Positions 54,146 to 62,768 of a stretch of DNA of 64,000 nucleotides are shown here, one piece after another. Under the pieces are notes generated by a model, which had not been told where the DNA came from, did not search any database, and was given only the letters and a program-made list of their open reading frames with translations. The translations under genes were made by a program, and so were the position numbers. The DNA is from Pelagomonas calceolata (taxonomy: Eukaryota > Sar > Pelagophyceae > Pelagomonadales > Pelagomonadaceae), in NCBI GenBank assembly GCA_918797485.1, contig CAKKNE010000003.1, positions 2,728,001 through 2,792,000 on the forward strand. Direction: 5' to 3'. The number at the start of each line of letters is the position of its first letter. The stretch's first letter is position 1.

Positions 54146-54469
54146 TCACTAGGTCTTGCGGCTCGCCAATTTACACCAGCGATTGACGGCGCCTTCTAGC
54201 GTCCAAATAGTACATCATATCAACTCCAGCCCAGTTTTCATACACATCCGACGGAACCGGAGCCGACGGCCCGCGCTCGGAGGGCGGGAAAAGAATTCTA
54301 CTAGACAACTCTCGCGTTTATGTTCGTTTCCTTCCGTTTGTTAGTGGTACAGTCCATCTAGGCCGAATCAGTGCCCACTGAGCTACTTTAGATAACCCGT
54401 TAGGGCCGCGCGAATCGGCATTTCCGCGCCTCGCGTTTTATGCAAAAATACCGTCAGAACCTGAATCTG

Positions 54470-54860
54470 CGAGTATCAGCGACGACACCATCCAGATGGA
54501 CCATAACGCCGTTGTTCTATTCACAATCGACCGACTTGCCCGTTCTCCGCGGACGACAGTGCGCACGCGGGGCACTGAATTGGCCCCAGACCGGTGGTTT
54601 ATAAAATAAATTCGCGTTTCAGGCGCTTTAGTAGTGGGACGGGCGAGATAACCGGCCTGAGCGTGTACTACATTGCTCCGAGACCCAAATATGCTGGGCG
54701 CGGCTCGGCCATCCCGCGAGCCCACGATCTTGCTTTAAACGGCTTAATACTTGGACCTGCGACCATCAGCCCGTGTACCATCACCATGGACCTTGACGCG
54801 ATCATTTGTTTCATGATCGACCGACTTATGCGAGCTCCAGATAAAGATGTTCACGTCCCG
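54470..54860. repeat. diverged tandem-duplicated segment
   Basis: Segments of about 90 bp at 54470-54560 and 54763-54855 share roughly 60% of bases by eye, including ATCGACCGACTT and ATGGACC at the same spacing. Conservation of the predicted peptide (IDRL) suggests they were once coding. Confidence 0.5.
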
Positions 54861-55613
54861 AGCGTGGGCAGCAAAAAGTACCCTTCTTATAATGTAGATG
54901 GCATATACTCGTAATTGACTATCGTTGGGGTAGTATGGGGTCCAACGAGACCGCTACGGCGACTACTGGGGGGCCTCGGGTAATTGACGTTTTTACCGGG
55001 AACGAGGCACCAACGGGTCCAAATTACACACTTTTTTCGGGGGCAGATCGGCTCCTGGAGGCCTCTCGGGGTAGGTCTGGTAGTGGGTAAGCGCCTGCAC
55101 CGCTTACGCCATCGATGCAGCAGCCTAGAGGTCTCGGAACCTAGACCTGCCCTAAACTTGCTAAAGCTCCTTTGTCTGCTGAGAGAATTGGCCAAAATAT
55201 GCTGTAAGCGGCGGCGTGTGCGGTGTAGGCGCTTGCACGCGACCACTGCCGACCCAAAGCGAACCCCGGGAGGCCTCCGCGCCGCAAATCGACAGGATTC
55301 CATCGGCGCGGCCGTCATGGCGGGACCGTCAATATCGCGAATTAAAAAAAAATATTTTTTTCGCCCCCCAGTAAGTGTCCCATTGATCTCTTTGGACCAG
55401 TATCGAACCGAACGGTACTCGAAAGGCTGCATGTCGCGTCTCGTGAGCAAAGTAACTGGACGGGTTTCGCGTCACGGGGGCCAGAAGACTCCCGGGTCCG
55501 ATAGAGGGCATTCGTACTTTCTAAGTCCGTTCCCAACTTCATCCGTAGTTCTCATTTCCGGCGGTCCGACGCTGCGGGGTCCGATGCTGCTGAGCATCCC
55601 AGTAGCGCTTATT

Positions 55614-55636
55614 GCTAGTGTCTTTACGACGCTAGG
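55614..55636 (+). promoter_or_regulatory. recurrent promoter palindrome, copy 15
   Basis: GCTAGTGTCTTTAC-GA-CGCTAGG, 220 bp upstream of the ChaC-like gene. Confidence 0.65.
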
Positions 55637-55855
55637 GGGCAAATTTGCCCTTGGCTACGAGCAGCTCGTCAACTCGCAGCCAAACGGCAGTGCCACGCCC
55701 GGCACAGTCGCACGACTCGCCATTCCTGCCGGTGCGTCGCTTAGAACGCAATCTAAAGCTGCACTCGCTGCAAAAGCTAGGTTGCAGCTCGGCACCGCAG
55801 AGCAAAACTGGCGCGGCTCGCCGGTCTTGCGAGCGTCGCCGCCGCCGCCGCGGCC

Positions 55856-56485
55856 ATGTCCACCGCGCCGGTCTGGGACGCGAAGAACGGCGTCTACGTC
55901 GGCAACCGCGCGGCCGGGTCCGACGACGTGCCGTCGCCGCTCTGGATCTTCGGCTACGGGTCCCTGTGCTGGAAGACGGAGTTCCCGCACGTCGAAAAAT
56001 GCACGGGCCGCGTCCGGGGCCTGACGCGCTACTTCGCGCAGCGGTCGCAGGACCACCGGGGCACGCCGGCCGCGCCGGGCCTCGTGGCCACGGTCGTGCG
56101 CGACGAGGACCTGGTGAAGCTCGCATTACAAGACGAGGGCTACACCGGTTCGTGTGTGGGCACGGCTTATAGGGTTGCGGACGCGGACGCGCGGCAGGTG
56201 TTGGACGACCTCGACTTCCGAGAAAAGGGCGGGTATACGAGGGAGGTCGTAAGTGTCGTTCACGCGGGCGGCACGCTCGACGCCTTGTTATATCGCGGCA
56301 CGGTGGACAACCCGAACTTCGACGCGAGCGCGATCAAAGATCTGGACGCGGCCGCTCTTACAATAAAAGACGCCGTGGGCCCGTCGGGGCCGAACCGCGA
56401 CTACCTCCTCAACCTCGCGACCTGGCTTAGCGAAGTGGGAGAAGAGGACGCGCACGTCGCGGCCCTAGTCGATCGGATAAGTTAG
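55856..56485 (+). CDS. ChaC-like gamma-glutamylcyclotransferase
   Basis: 209 residues. The hallmark LWIFGYGSLCWK (about 29-40) gives the GGCT-fold substrate loop. Also conserved: YFAQRSQDHRGTPAAPGLVA (about 60-80), the acidic LDFREKGGYTREVV (catalytic Glu in FREKGGY) and the GPSGPNRDYLLNLA end motif. ChaC enzymes split glutathione into 5-oxoproline and Cys-Gly in the cytosol, linking it to thiol homeostasis alongside the peroxiredoxin. The ATG at 55856 sits at a Kozak-like gccATGtc; upstream frames are 5' UTR with the palindrome. Confidence 0.93.
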   Translation: MSTAPVWDAKNGVYVGNRAAGSDDVPSPLWIFGYGSLCWKTEFPHVEKCTGRVRGLTRYFAQRSQDHRGTPAAPGLVATVVRDEDLVKLALQDEGYTGSCVGTAYRVADADARQVLDDLDFREKGGYTREVVSVVHAGGTLDALLYRGTVDNPNFDASAIKDLDAAALTIKDAVGPSGPNRDYLLNLATWLSEVGEEDAHVAALVDRIS

Positions 56486-56492
56486 AGTCTAA

Positions 56493-57182
56493 CTAGTGGG
56501 CGAAGAGGTTGGCGAACGTCTTGGGCGACACCACTTTCGGAGAGGCGAGGCGGCGGTCCTCGGTGTTCGAGAAGGGGAACGTGCCACGAGACGACAGCTT
56601 GCGCGGCGACGTCGACCACACGCTTACTGTGGACGAATCGGAGAGAGGCGACGCGCAGCCCGGGCGGACGTGGGTCGTCCTACCGACGGTGTAGGGCGTG
56701 CCGGGCCGCGGCTCGTCCGGCAGGAACTCGGCCTCGGCGACCTCGCAGCCCTCGAGCAGGTCGAGGCATCTGTTATATTCGCGCTTGTAGCGTTTCAGCG
56801 ACTTCAGGGCCTCCTGGCGCTTCACCTTGTCGCGCCGCGGTGCTTTCTCCAGACTCTCGATGCGCTTCCGGAGCGCGTGGGCCCGTAATTCGATCGCACA
56901 CGGACCCTCCGTGCCCGGGGCGTTCGGGCGGAGGTGCTCGCCCGGCGACGGCGTCACTGGTCTCATTGATCGATTGCGGCACCAGGCGTACTCCTGGTTG
57001 TGGCCGAGGGGCAGCAGGCAGGGCCGCGGCGCCGCGGCCCGCGGCAGCGTGCGGCTGACGGGCGCGCCCGTGCGCGTCGGCCGGAAGGTCGGGGACCAGG
57101 CCGGTGGTAGGACGCCCTTCTTGCGGTTCGTCTTCTGTCTTACCCGGATGTAGACGGGGGCGGGGCCGGCTGCTTGGACCAT
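56493..57182 (-). CDS. basic coiled-coil protein of unknown function
   Basis: 229 residues. Disordered basic N-terminus (IRVRQKTNRKKGVLPPAW), then a helical pair rich in Lys/Arg/Leu (RKRIESLEKAPRRDKVKRQEA, LKRYKREYNRCLDLLEG), and a Ser/Thr-rich tail with possible phosphosites (SPLSDSSTVSVWSTSPRK). No domain recognised. Its tail end is 7 bp from the convergent ChaC gene. Confidence 0.65.
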   Translation of the reverse strand: MVQAAGPAPVYIRVRQKTNRKKGVLPPAWSPTFRPTRTGAPVSRTLPRAAAPRPCLLPLGHNQEYAWCRNRSMRPVTPSPGEHLRPNAPGTEGPCAIELRAHALRKRIESLEKAPRRDKVKRQEALKSLKRYKREYNRCLDLLEGCEVAEAEFLPDEPRPGTPYTVGRTTHVRPGCASPLSDSSTVSVWSTSPRKLSSRGTFPFSNTEDRRLASPKVVSPKTFANLFAH

Positions 57183-57550
57183 GGTTTGATCGAGAGTATC
57201 GCCTCCGATGGACTGGGATTCCAGTGACTGGGACTAGTTGTTGTCTGGGCTGCCCGCGGACTGCCCCTGGGGTTGCGGGTTGCTGCTTCTCCCTGGGTCC
57301 ACAGGAGCCGATTTGTGCCGCTCCCAGCGTCTCCCAAATTGCATGCCCAGTTTGGCTCTCCCCCGCACGTTCAAAATCGCGAGTGCGGGAGCCGCCCGGC
57401 GAGGCTCTCGAGGGGTCGGACCGCGTCCAGGAGAAGCGTGCTGAGCGGGCGCTGAACACAATTTGGGCGCGAGGCCGAGGCTGGACAAGCTTTGGAGGGT
57501 GGTGGACGGTGCGAGGAGCCATCGGGCTGCCCAAAGAGGGAGCAAGAAGT
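57183..57550. other. divergent promoter region (basic protein / MYND protein)
   Basis: 368 bp with no promoter palindrome found. The frame of the downstream gene is open through this space but without conserved features, so it is treated as 5' UTR. Confidence 0.5.
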
Positions 57551-58684
57551 ATGATCCTCACGCAGTGCGCCGTCTGCGCCACCGAGCTTGGCTTGTCATT
57601 GGGCAAGAAATGCGGCCGCTGCAGCACACGCTACTGCGGGCCCGAATGCCAGAAACAGCACTGGGAAGGGGGCGGCCACGACAAGCTCTGCAAAAAGATT
57701 AAGCGAGCCGGTGGGGCTGAACAGTATTATGCCGATACGAAATACTCAGAGGCCGTAACGGTCGCAGCGGAGGCGTGCGCGGACGACACGAAGGGCCAGA
57801 CGTGCTTCATCTGCACGCAGGCCCTCCATTGGAAGACGAAGGAGGGCCTCGTGCGCGGGTGTTCGTGCCGCGGGACGGCGGGGTTCGCGCATGTGGCGTG
57901 TCTGGCGGAGCAGGCCAAGATTTTGTGCGACGAGGCCGAGGAGAACAATTTGGACATGAAGGTGTTTAATGAGCGGTGGCGGCGGTGGCACACGTGTGGC
58001 CTGTGCGAGCAAGAGTACCACGGCGTCGTGTGCTGTGCGCTCGGGTGGGCGTGCTGGAAGACGTACGTGGGTCGGCCCGAGACGGATCAGCCTCGGCTCG
58101 CAGCGATGACGCAGCTTGGGAATGGTTTATCCGCTGTAGGACGCCACGAGGACGCATTGTCCGCGAGAGAGGCCGAATTGTCTATGAAGCGGCGCGTTGG
58201 CGCACCAGAACACCAAGTGCTCATCGCGCAGGGCAATCTTGCGTGCACGTATGACGACCTCGGACGGGTTGCAGAGGTCCTGTCCCTGCGACAAGAGGTA
58301 TACTCTGGAACTTTGAAGCTCCATGGCGAGGAACATTATGACACCCTCCGAGAAGCCTACAATTACGCGTCGTCCCTTATGATTCTAAGTCGCTTCGAAG
58401 AAGCCAAGTCGCTGCTGCGCAAAATGATACCTGTGGCGCGACGCTTCCTCGGAGAAAGCCATGATCTCACGCTCCATATGAACAAAGTTTACGCGGTGGC
58501 GCTCTTCGAAGACGACGGATCGACGCTCGAAGATCTCCGCGAGGCCGTGGCGACACTCGAGGACGCGACACAGACCGCGCGACGCGTGTTCGGCGCGGCG
58601 CATCCGCTTGTAGTGACTTTCGATTGTGCCCTAGAAGCATCGCGAGCCACGCTCCGCGCCCGCGAGACGCCGTCGGGCAAGTAG
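57551..58684 (+). CDS. MYND - RINGv - TPR protein
   Basis: 377 residues from ATG 57551 (MILTQCAVCATELGLSLGKK). The MYND zinc finger occupies about 6-48 (CAVCATEL, CGRCSTRYCGPECQKQHW, HDKLC). A second zinc module at about 84-155 has RING-CH spacing: TCFICTQALH, GCSCRGTAGFAHVACL and CGLCEQEYH. Then kinesin-light-chain-like TPRs (about 175-355) with repeated HEDALSAREAELSMKRR, LYSGTLKLHGEEHYDTL-type motifs and LGESHDLTL. MYND plus TPR families are greatly expanded in pelagophytes; a RINGv in between suggests ubiquitin-ligase activity. Stop is 23 bp from the convergent rhomboid-like gene. Confidence 0.87.
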   Translation: MILTQCAVCATELGLSLGKKCGRCSTRYCGPECQKQHWEGGGHDKLCKKIKRAGGAEQYYADTKYSEAVTVAAEACADDTKGQTCFICTQALHWKTKEGLVRGCSCRGTAGFAHVACLAEQAKILCDEAEENNLDMKVFNERWRRWHTCGLCEQEYHGVVCCALGWACWKTYVGRPETDQPRLAAMTQLGNGLSAVGRHEDALSAREAELSMKRRVGAPEHQVLIAQGNLACTYDDLGRVAEVLSLRQEVYSGTLKLHGEEHYDTLREAYNYASSLMILSRFEEAKSLLRKMIPVARRFLGESHDLTLHMNKVYAVALFEDDGSTLEDLREAVATLEDATQTARRVFGAAHPLVVTFDCALEASRATLRARETPSGK

Positions 58685-58707
58685 AAAATAAATACCTAAC
58701 ACATGAC

Positions 58708-59964
58708 TCACCAAACGAACCCCGGCGGGCAGTCCAGCCCCCGCCCCGACAGCGCGCCCGGCCGGGCCGCGCACGTCGCGAGGGCAGGCACGAGCTGCAG
58801 TAACCCGATGCGAAGCGTCGGCACTACTAACAAAGCCAGCGCGAAGCATACCGGTGGAGGCACGCGCGCTGGCTCCCGCTTGATGTTTTTGGAGAGCGAC
58901 ACGGCCAACGCCCGACCCTTGCCTTTTCTCCGCAACGCGTCTCTTTTATCACCATACAGGGCGAACTCCGTCTCCGTGCCCACGACGCGCGGCGCCGCCA
59001 TTATGGAGATGGAGAGGCCCGCCGCGAGGCCGCCCAGGACGACCGCCGGAGGGACGTCCATCGCATAATTCGCGACGAGCAGCACGGCCAGGCGCGGCAG
59101 GAGGTTCTTTACTGCTCTGGAACGGGGATGCGCGCCCTTCAGTAGTTTACATTGGGCCACGCACCTCGCACCAGCTAGAGCCGCACAAAGGGCGCCGCCG
59201 CCCACGGCTCGAGGCGCGCGCATCGTGTTCTGCAGGTGGCAGATGCCTCCCGCTACGACTCCTAAGGTTGATGTCAGCAGTAGAACGCCAGCACCGCCGC
59301 AGGCGCCTCCTCGATTATCGTTCGCGTCGCCTAACCGTCGTCGCGCGTCGTAGGGCAGGCCTTTCCCATCCAAAGCTAATGACGACCGCAACAACACCGC
59401 ATCACCAAGAACGTGCGCCGCGGACCCATGTGCAAGAAAATACGTTAAACAGCGCCACCTTTGGTGCCAGCGCCACCGCGAGGTCCAGCGCGGCAAATCT
59501 AACGCGAGGTCACCGAGGAGCGGGGATTGCGTCGAGAGAGCGGCTCCTCTCATTAACCGTCTCCGGTAGTTCGCGTCCCACAACGCTCTAGGACTGAACG
59601 TCCGCTTTCTCACGACAAAACAGCGCCCCATCAATCCGTCGGCGATGACTCGGCCCTGGGAAATGTCCGCTCCCGCGTCGGCCACGCCTGGTAGTGTTAA
59701 TGTAGACGACGCCAGCGTGAGGGCGAAGACGACGACCCACGTAAATGTTATGATTCGGAAGAAGTTGGCCGCGGTCCCGCGGGGCCACAAACCGACCTGG
59801 CGCTGCGGCGCGTCTTTCGCTTTCGGCATATATTCAATATCCGGGCTCCGCGGGCCGAAGACGCCCTTGTCTCCGTAGATGCGTGTTTGGAGCTGCACAC
59901 GTGGTATCGGTGCGACGAGTGCCGTTGCGGCGTGTGCGATGTATGCTGCTGCGAGGGCTCGCAT
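58708..59964 (-). CDS. plastid-type rhomboid-like membrane protein, probably catalytically inactive
   Basis: 418 residues from ATG 59964 (MRALAAAYIAHAATALVAPI), with an organelle leader (HAATALVAPIPR). A first membrane helix (FRIITFTWVVVFALTLAS) is followed by about five more helices. WRCLTYFLAHGSAAHVLGDA is typical of the rhomboid L1/TM2 region (WR.LT..F.H.s..Hl..n). The GxSG serine motif is replaced by VGGGALCAA, and the last-helix His (HxxGxxxG) by PPAVVLGGLAAG, so both catalytic residues appear lost. It would be an iRhom/derlin-like pseudoprotease in a plastid or ER membrane. The family match is inferred from motif spacing. Confidence 0.65.
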   Translation of the reverse strand: MRALAAAYIAHAATALVAPIPRVQLQTRIYGDKGVFGPRSPDIEYMPKAKDAPQRQVGLWPRGTAANFFRIITFTWVVVFALTLASSTLTLPGVADAGADISQGRVIADGLMGRCFVVRKRTFSPRALWDANYRRRLMRGAALSTQSPLLGDLALDLPRWTSRWRWHQRWRCLTYFLAHGSAAHVLGDAVLLRSSLALDGKGLPYDARRRLGDANDNRGGACGGAGVLLLTSTLGVVAGGICHLQNTMRAPRAVGGGALCAALAGARCVAQCKLLKGAHPRSRAVKNLLPRLAVLLVANYAMDVPPAVVLGGLAAGLSISIMAAPRVVGTETEFALYGDKRDALRRKGKGRALAVSLSKNIKREPARVPPPVCFALALLVVPTLRIGLLQLVPALATCAARPGALSGRGLDCPPGFVW

Positions 59965-60380
59965 GGTGCTGCACTGCCTTTGCTCGTTGCTAGATACGCG
60001 TTCGCTGTTGCAGCGTGGCTTCGCTGCACGCTGCACTCTGCACCCCTAGCACAGGCAGCAGAGGTCCGCAGCCGTTCCGCGAGCAGAACTACTGGCAGCG
60101 AAAGATACGGCACAGCGCAGAGACCGCAACGGGTCCCTAAAGTACTAGCTCGCGCCGCGCACCGACATGCAGGCCTTTGCGCACTTGGTGAGGCTAGTGT
60201 GTGTATCGACGCTAGCCTCGGCATTCCAAAGTGAACACTCGCGCGTCGCGCGCAGTTGTGCTTTATCGATAGTCGCGCATCGGCAAGAGCACTCTGAGAC
60301 GCTGCTGGACGAAGCCTGTGAAGCTCAACCTGCGCCGCCGTCCTGGTCTGGAGAGGCGCCAAGACTGCTCAGCGAAGACG
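59965..60380. other. divergent promoter region (rhomboid-like / 2OG oxygenase)
   Basis: 416 bp with one strong palindrome and no gene. Confidence 0.5.
60193..60216 (+). promoter_or_regulatory. recurrent promoter palindrome, copy 16
   Basis: GCTAGTGTGTGTATC-GA-CGCTAGC. The outer bases extend the pairing (GGCTAG...CTAGCC). It is 165 bp upstream of the oxygenase start and 229 bp from the divergent start. Confidence 0.65.
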
Positions 60381-61466
60381 ATGCGGTGGCTGGCACTACT
60401 AGGCGCCGCGACGGCGAGCATAAGACCAGAAAGGATCCCGGTACTGGACCTGAAACAACTCAACAGTCCAGAACAAATCGAAGCGCTGGGACGGGCGTGC
60501 GCGGACCCCGGCTTTTTTCATGTGGTGAACCACGGCGTGCCCCGGCACGTCATCGACGCGTTTGAAGCCGCAACTAGGGCCTTCTTCGCCTTGCCGACGG
60601 ACGTCAAACGTCGCGTCAAGCGCACGGCCACGAATTCGCGAGGCTTCGCGGACGACGAGTTCACGAAAAGGACCAGAGACTACAAAGAAATGTACGACTT
60701 CGGCCACAAGCCGCGGGCGGATCTGCCCGATGATCATGCCGAGAACCACGTCATGGACGGCTACAATCAAGTTCCTGAATTAGCTGGTTTTCGGGAGGCC
60801 GTCGAGACGTATTATGCCTGCTGCGCTCATGTGTGCGAGGAGCTGCTCGATGCCGTCGCGTTATCGTTGGATATAGAACCGGAAGCGTTTCGATCATTGT
60901 TTGAGGGCGGCCACACGTCTTATTTAAGGCTGAACGCGTATCCGGCTACACAAAACCGCCACGTCCAGAACGACGTGGACCTAGATGTTATCAAAGCTGG
61001 CGAGGACGACGCCGAGACGCCCTTGGATGAACTCGACGGTCCTCGATTGGGCGTGAACCGCCACTTCGACGCTGGCGTGATCACTTTGTTGTACCAGGAC
61101 CCGGCCGTGTCGTCGCTGCAAGTCAACGTCAACGCTCATAATGACGATGCGCCGCCGCACTGGATCGACGTCAGTCCCGTCGAGGACGCTCTCACGGTGA
61201 ACGTGGGCGACATGCTCCAAGTGTTATCCAATGGGAAATATCGGGCGCCCGAGCATAGGGTCCTGGCGTCGCCGCCGGGCGTGTCGCGCGTCTCGGCGCC
61301 CTTCTTCTACAACCCGGCGTACGACGCCGAGATGCGGCCGCTGCAGACCGATGCTCCAAGGTATTCCCCGTTCTCTTGGGGTTATTTTCGCCGGAGGCGC
61401 TTCGAGGGCGACTTCGCCGACGAGGGCAAAGCGGAAGTGCAGATCGCGGATTTCCTGCTCCCGTGA
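60381..61466 (+). CDS. 2-oxoglutarate/Fe(II)-dependent oxygenase (isopenicillin-N-synthase-like)
   Basis: 361 residues from ATG 60381 (MRWLALLGAATASIRPERIP), with a short signal peptide. The N-terminal DIOX_N part reads IPVLDLKQLNSPEQIEALGR and FFHVVNHGVPRHVIDAFEAA. The jelly-roll core has the iron ligands His and Asp in NRHFDAGVITLLYQD and the third His in APEHRVLAS, followed by the 2OG-binding Arg in RVSAPFFYNP. All ligands are intact. The family makes hydroxylations in secondary metabolism and hormone pathways; the substrate is unknown. A secreted or plastid location is suggested by the leader. Confidence 0.9.
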   Translation: MRWLALLGAATASIRPERIPVLDLKQLNSPEQIEALGRACADPGFFHVVNHGVPRHVIDAFEAATRAFFALPTDVKRRVKRTATNSRGFADDEFTKRTRDYKEMYDFGHKPRADLPDDHAENHVMDGYNQVPELAGFREAVETYYACCAHVCEELLDAVALSLDIEPEAFRSLFEGGHTSYLRLNAYPATQNRHVQNDVDLDVIKAGEDDAETPLDELDGPRLGVNRHFDAGVITLLYQDPAVSSLQVNVNAHNDDAPPHWIDVSPVEDALTVNVGDMLQVLSNGKYRAPEHRVLASPPGVSRVSAPFFYNPAYDAEMRPLQTDAPRYSPFSWGYFRRRRFEGDFADEGKAEVQIADFLLP

Positions 61467-61846
61467 CTCAGTGGCCACGTCGACGCGCAGCGGAGCCGCC
61501 AGTCCCGGGACTCGGCCGACGAGTGACGCGCGCAGCGCCTCATCGAACATCGAAAAAAGCGACGACGGAGCACCACATGACGCCCGGCGACGCCTACTGG
61601 GTAGGCGCCGCCCGGCCGAGGAAACCCGCAATTCTGCCCCTTGGTCCGCTTATTTTTAATATATCATTGTGTTTATCTGCTTTGCTTAGCGCTAGACTGC
61701 CTAGCCACCACGGCCGACTTCGCTTCGGGGACAGCGTTATCTACTTGAGCTCGCGCCGCGGCCGTCGGTCTTCGCGGGTCGGGCCGATTGCGGTCGCGTC
61801 TGTCTGGGGGGTACAAAAGGCGTCGTAGCGCAGCCCCGAGGGTTGT
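61467..61846. other. intergenic space with no gene seen
   Basis: 380 bp. No promoter palindrome of normal quality; a weak GGCTAGGCAGTCTAGCGC lies on the reverse strand at about 61687-61704. Confidence 0.5.
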
Positions 61847-62437
61847 TTGCGTCGCATTTCGCGGACAGGAATAACCGGAGCTTTTCTCAGGCAATTCGAT
61901 GCTGAGTTTGTCCGGACGGGAGGGCAGTCCATCGGCCTCGCGGCGACGGTCGCCGCCGGGAGCTCGAACGTCGAGCCCGGTTTTGTACCGGCGCAGGACG
62001 TCCAGCTCACCTGGTCAAACATGACCCAGCTATCCGACGACTGCTCGCGGTCGCGGCTGGACGGCGGCATGCACTTCACGGCCTCCGTGCCGGCCGCGGA
62101 GGCGCTCTGCGAGGGTATTGGTGATCAGGGCTTCGCCTTCGCGTCCCTCCTCATCGACAATGACTGGATGCCGGGCGCCAACCCCGCGGCCGCGACGCCG
62201 CGACCGACCATCAAGCCCACGTCGAAGCCGACGCCGGCGCCGACGCTCCCAACTTGCCAGTCGCTCTGCCACGCCTGGGCCTCGGCGGCGTACAGCGTCA
62301 CGGACACGTCTCCCTGGTGCGGGACTTGCACAAACAACGGCGTCAACTGCTTCACCGGTGGCAACAGCTGCCAGGGGCCGTACGATTCCGGTTTCTGCCG
62401 GCTCAACATGGCCGGCACGGTGTGCTCCCGAGACTAG
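61847..62437 (+). CDS. C-terminal piece of a vanadium-haloperoxidase/PAP2-like protein (5' part missing)
   Basis: 196 codons from the first possible position, which is TTG, not ATG. The frame is open but no ATG comes before the conserved part. LTWSNMTQLSDDCSRSRLDG followed by GMHFTASVPAAEALCEG resembles the C-terminal active-site block of marine PAP2/vanadium-dependent haloperoxidases (SR..GG.HF, His). The other half of that active site, the K/R...SGHA block, is absent upstream. A Thr/Pro-rich linker (TPRPTIKPTSKPTPAPT) and a Cys-rich tail (CQSLCHAW, CGTCTNNGVNC) follow. Either a fragment left by a partial duplication or the last exon of a gene whose earlier exons I cannot see. Treat as a possible pseudogene. 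Confidence 0.55.
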   Translation: MRRISRTGITGAFLRQFDAEFVRTGGQSIGLAATVAAGSSNVEPGFVPAQDVQLTWSNMTQLSDDCSRSRLDGGMHFTASVPAAEALCEGIGDQGFAFASLLIDNDWMPGANPAAATPRPTIKPTSKPTPAPTLPTCQSLCHAWASAAYSVTDTSPWCGTCTNNGVNCFTGGNSCQGPYDSGFCRLNMAGTVCSRD

Positions 62438-62768
62438 ACCGGAGGTCGGCGCGCGCGCAAGGCGCGCGCCGGTCCGCCTCCCACTTCCATACGACCATGT
62501 TCATATGCCTGCTTTGGGACATCTGACTGACTATCATCCCCCTCGTTCCCCCGCGCCGGTCCTTCTCTTGGTATAAGTTCACCGTGCTGCGTTCTGTTTT
62601 AGCTACTAGTGGTACGAACGCAGTGGCGGCTGCGAGGAGGTGTTGCGTGGAAAGAGGCACTCCTACCCCGCCAACACACTGTCACCCCGCACCGAAATGT
62701 AGACCGCACTCTTGCCCGTCGAAACGCCGTCACCGCGACGAGACTCATAAACGAACTATTGTTACATA
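62438..62768. other. convergent intergenic region with a terminator-like hairpin
   Basis: 331 bp. A GC-rich hairpin, GGCGCGCGC / GCGCGCGCC at about 62449-62470, starts 12 bp after the haloperoxidase-like stop. No gene and no promoter palindrome. Confidence 0.55.

Larger units (their letters stand above)
53823..55855. other. 2-kb gene-poor island
   Basis: The largest space without a recognised gene. Local composition is more AT-rich than surrounding genes, with palindrome copies at both edges (54124-54145 and 55614-55636). Two segments about 290 bp apart (from about 54470 and 54763) are diverged copies of each other. Both would encode a peptide of the form MDxxAxxxFxIDRLxRxP, the second inside a 106-codon frame (54594-54914). 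A 187-codon minus-strand frame (54887-55450) has no recognisable features. A candidate for a decayed or lineage-specific gene pair. Confidence 0.5.

Noticed and set aside
54887-55450. 187-codon minus-strand ORF in the gene-poor island
   Set aside because: Arg-rich without conserved blocks, in a region with no other coding signals.
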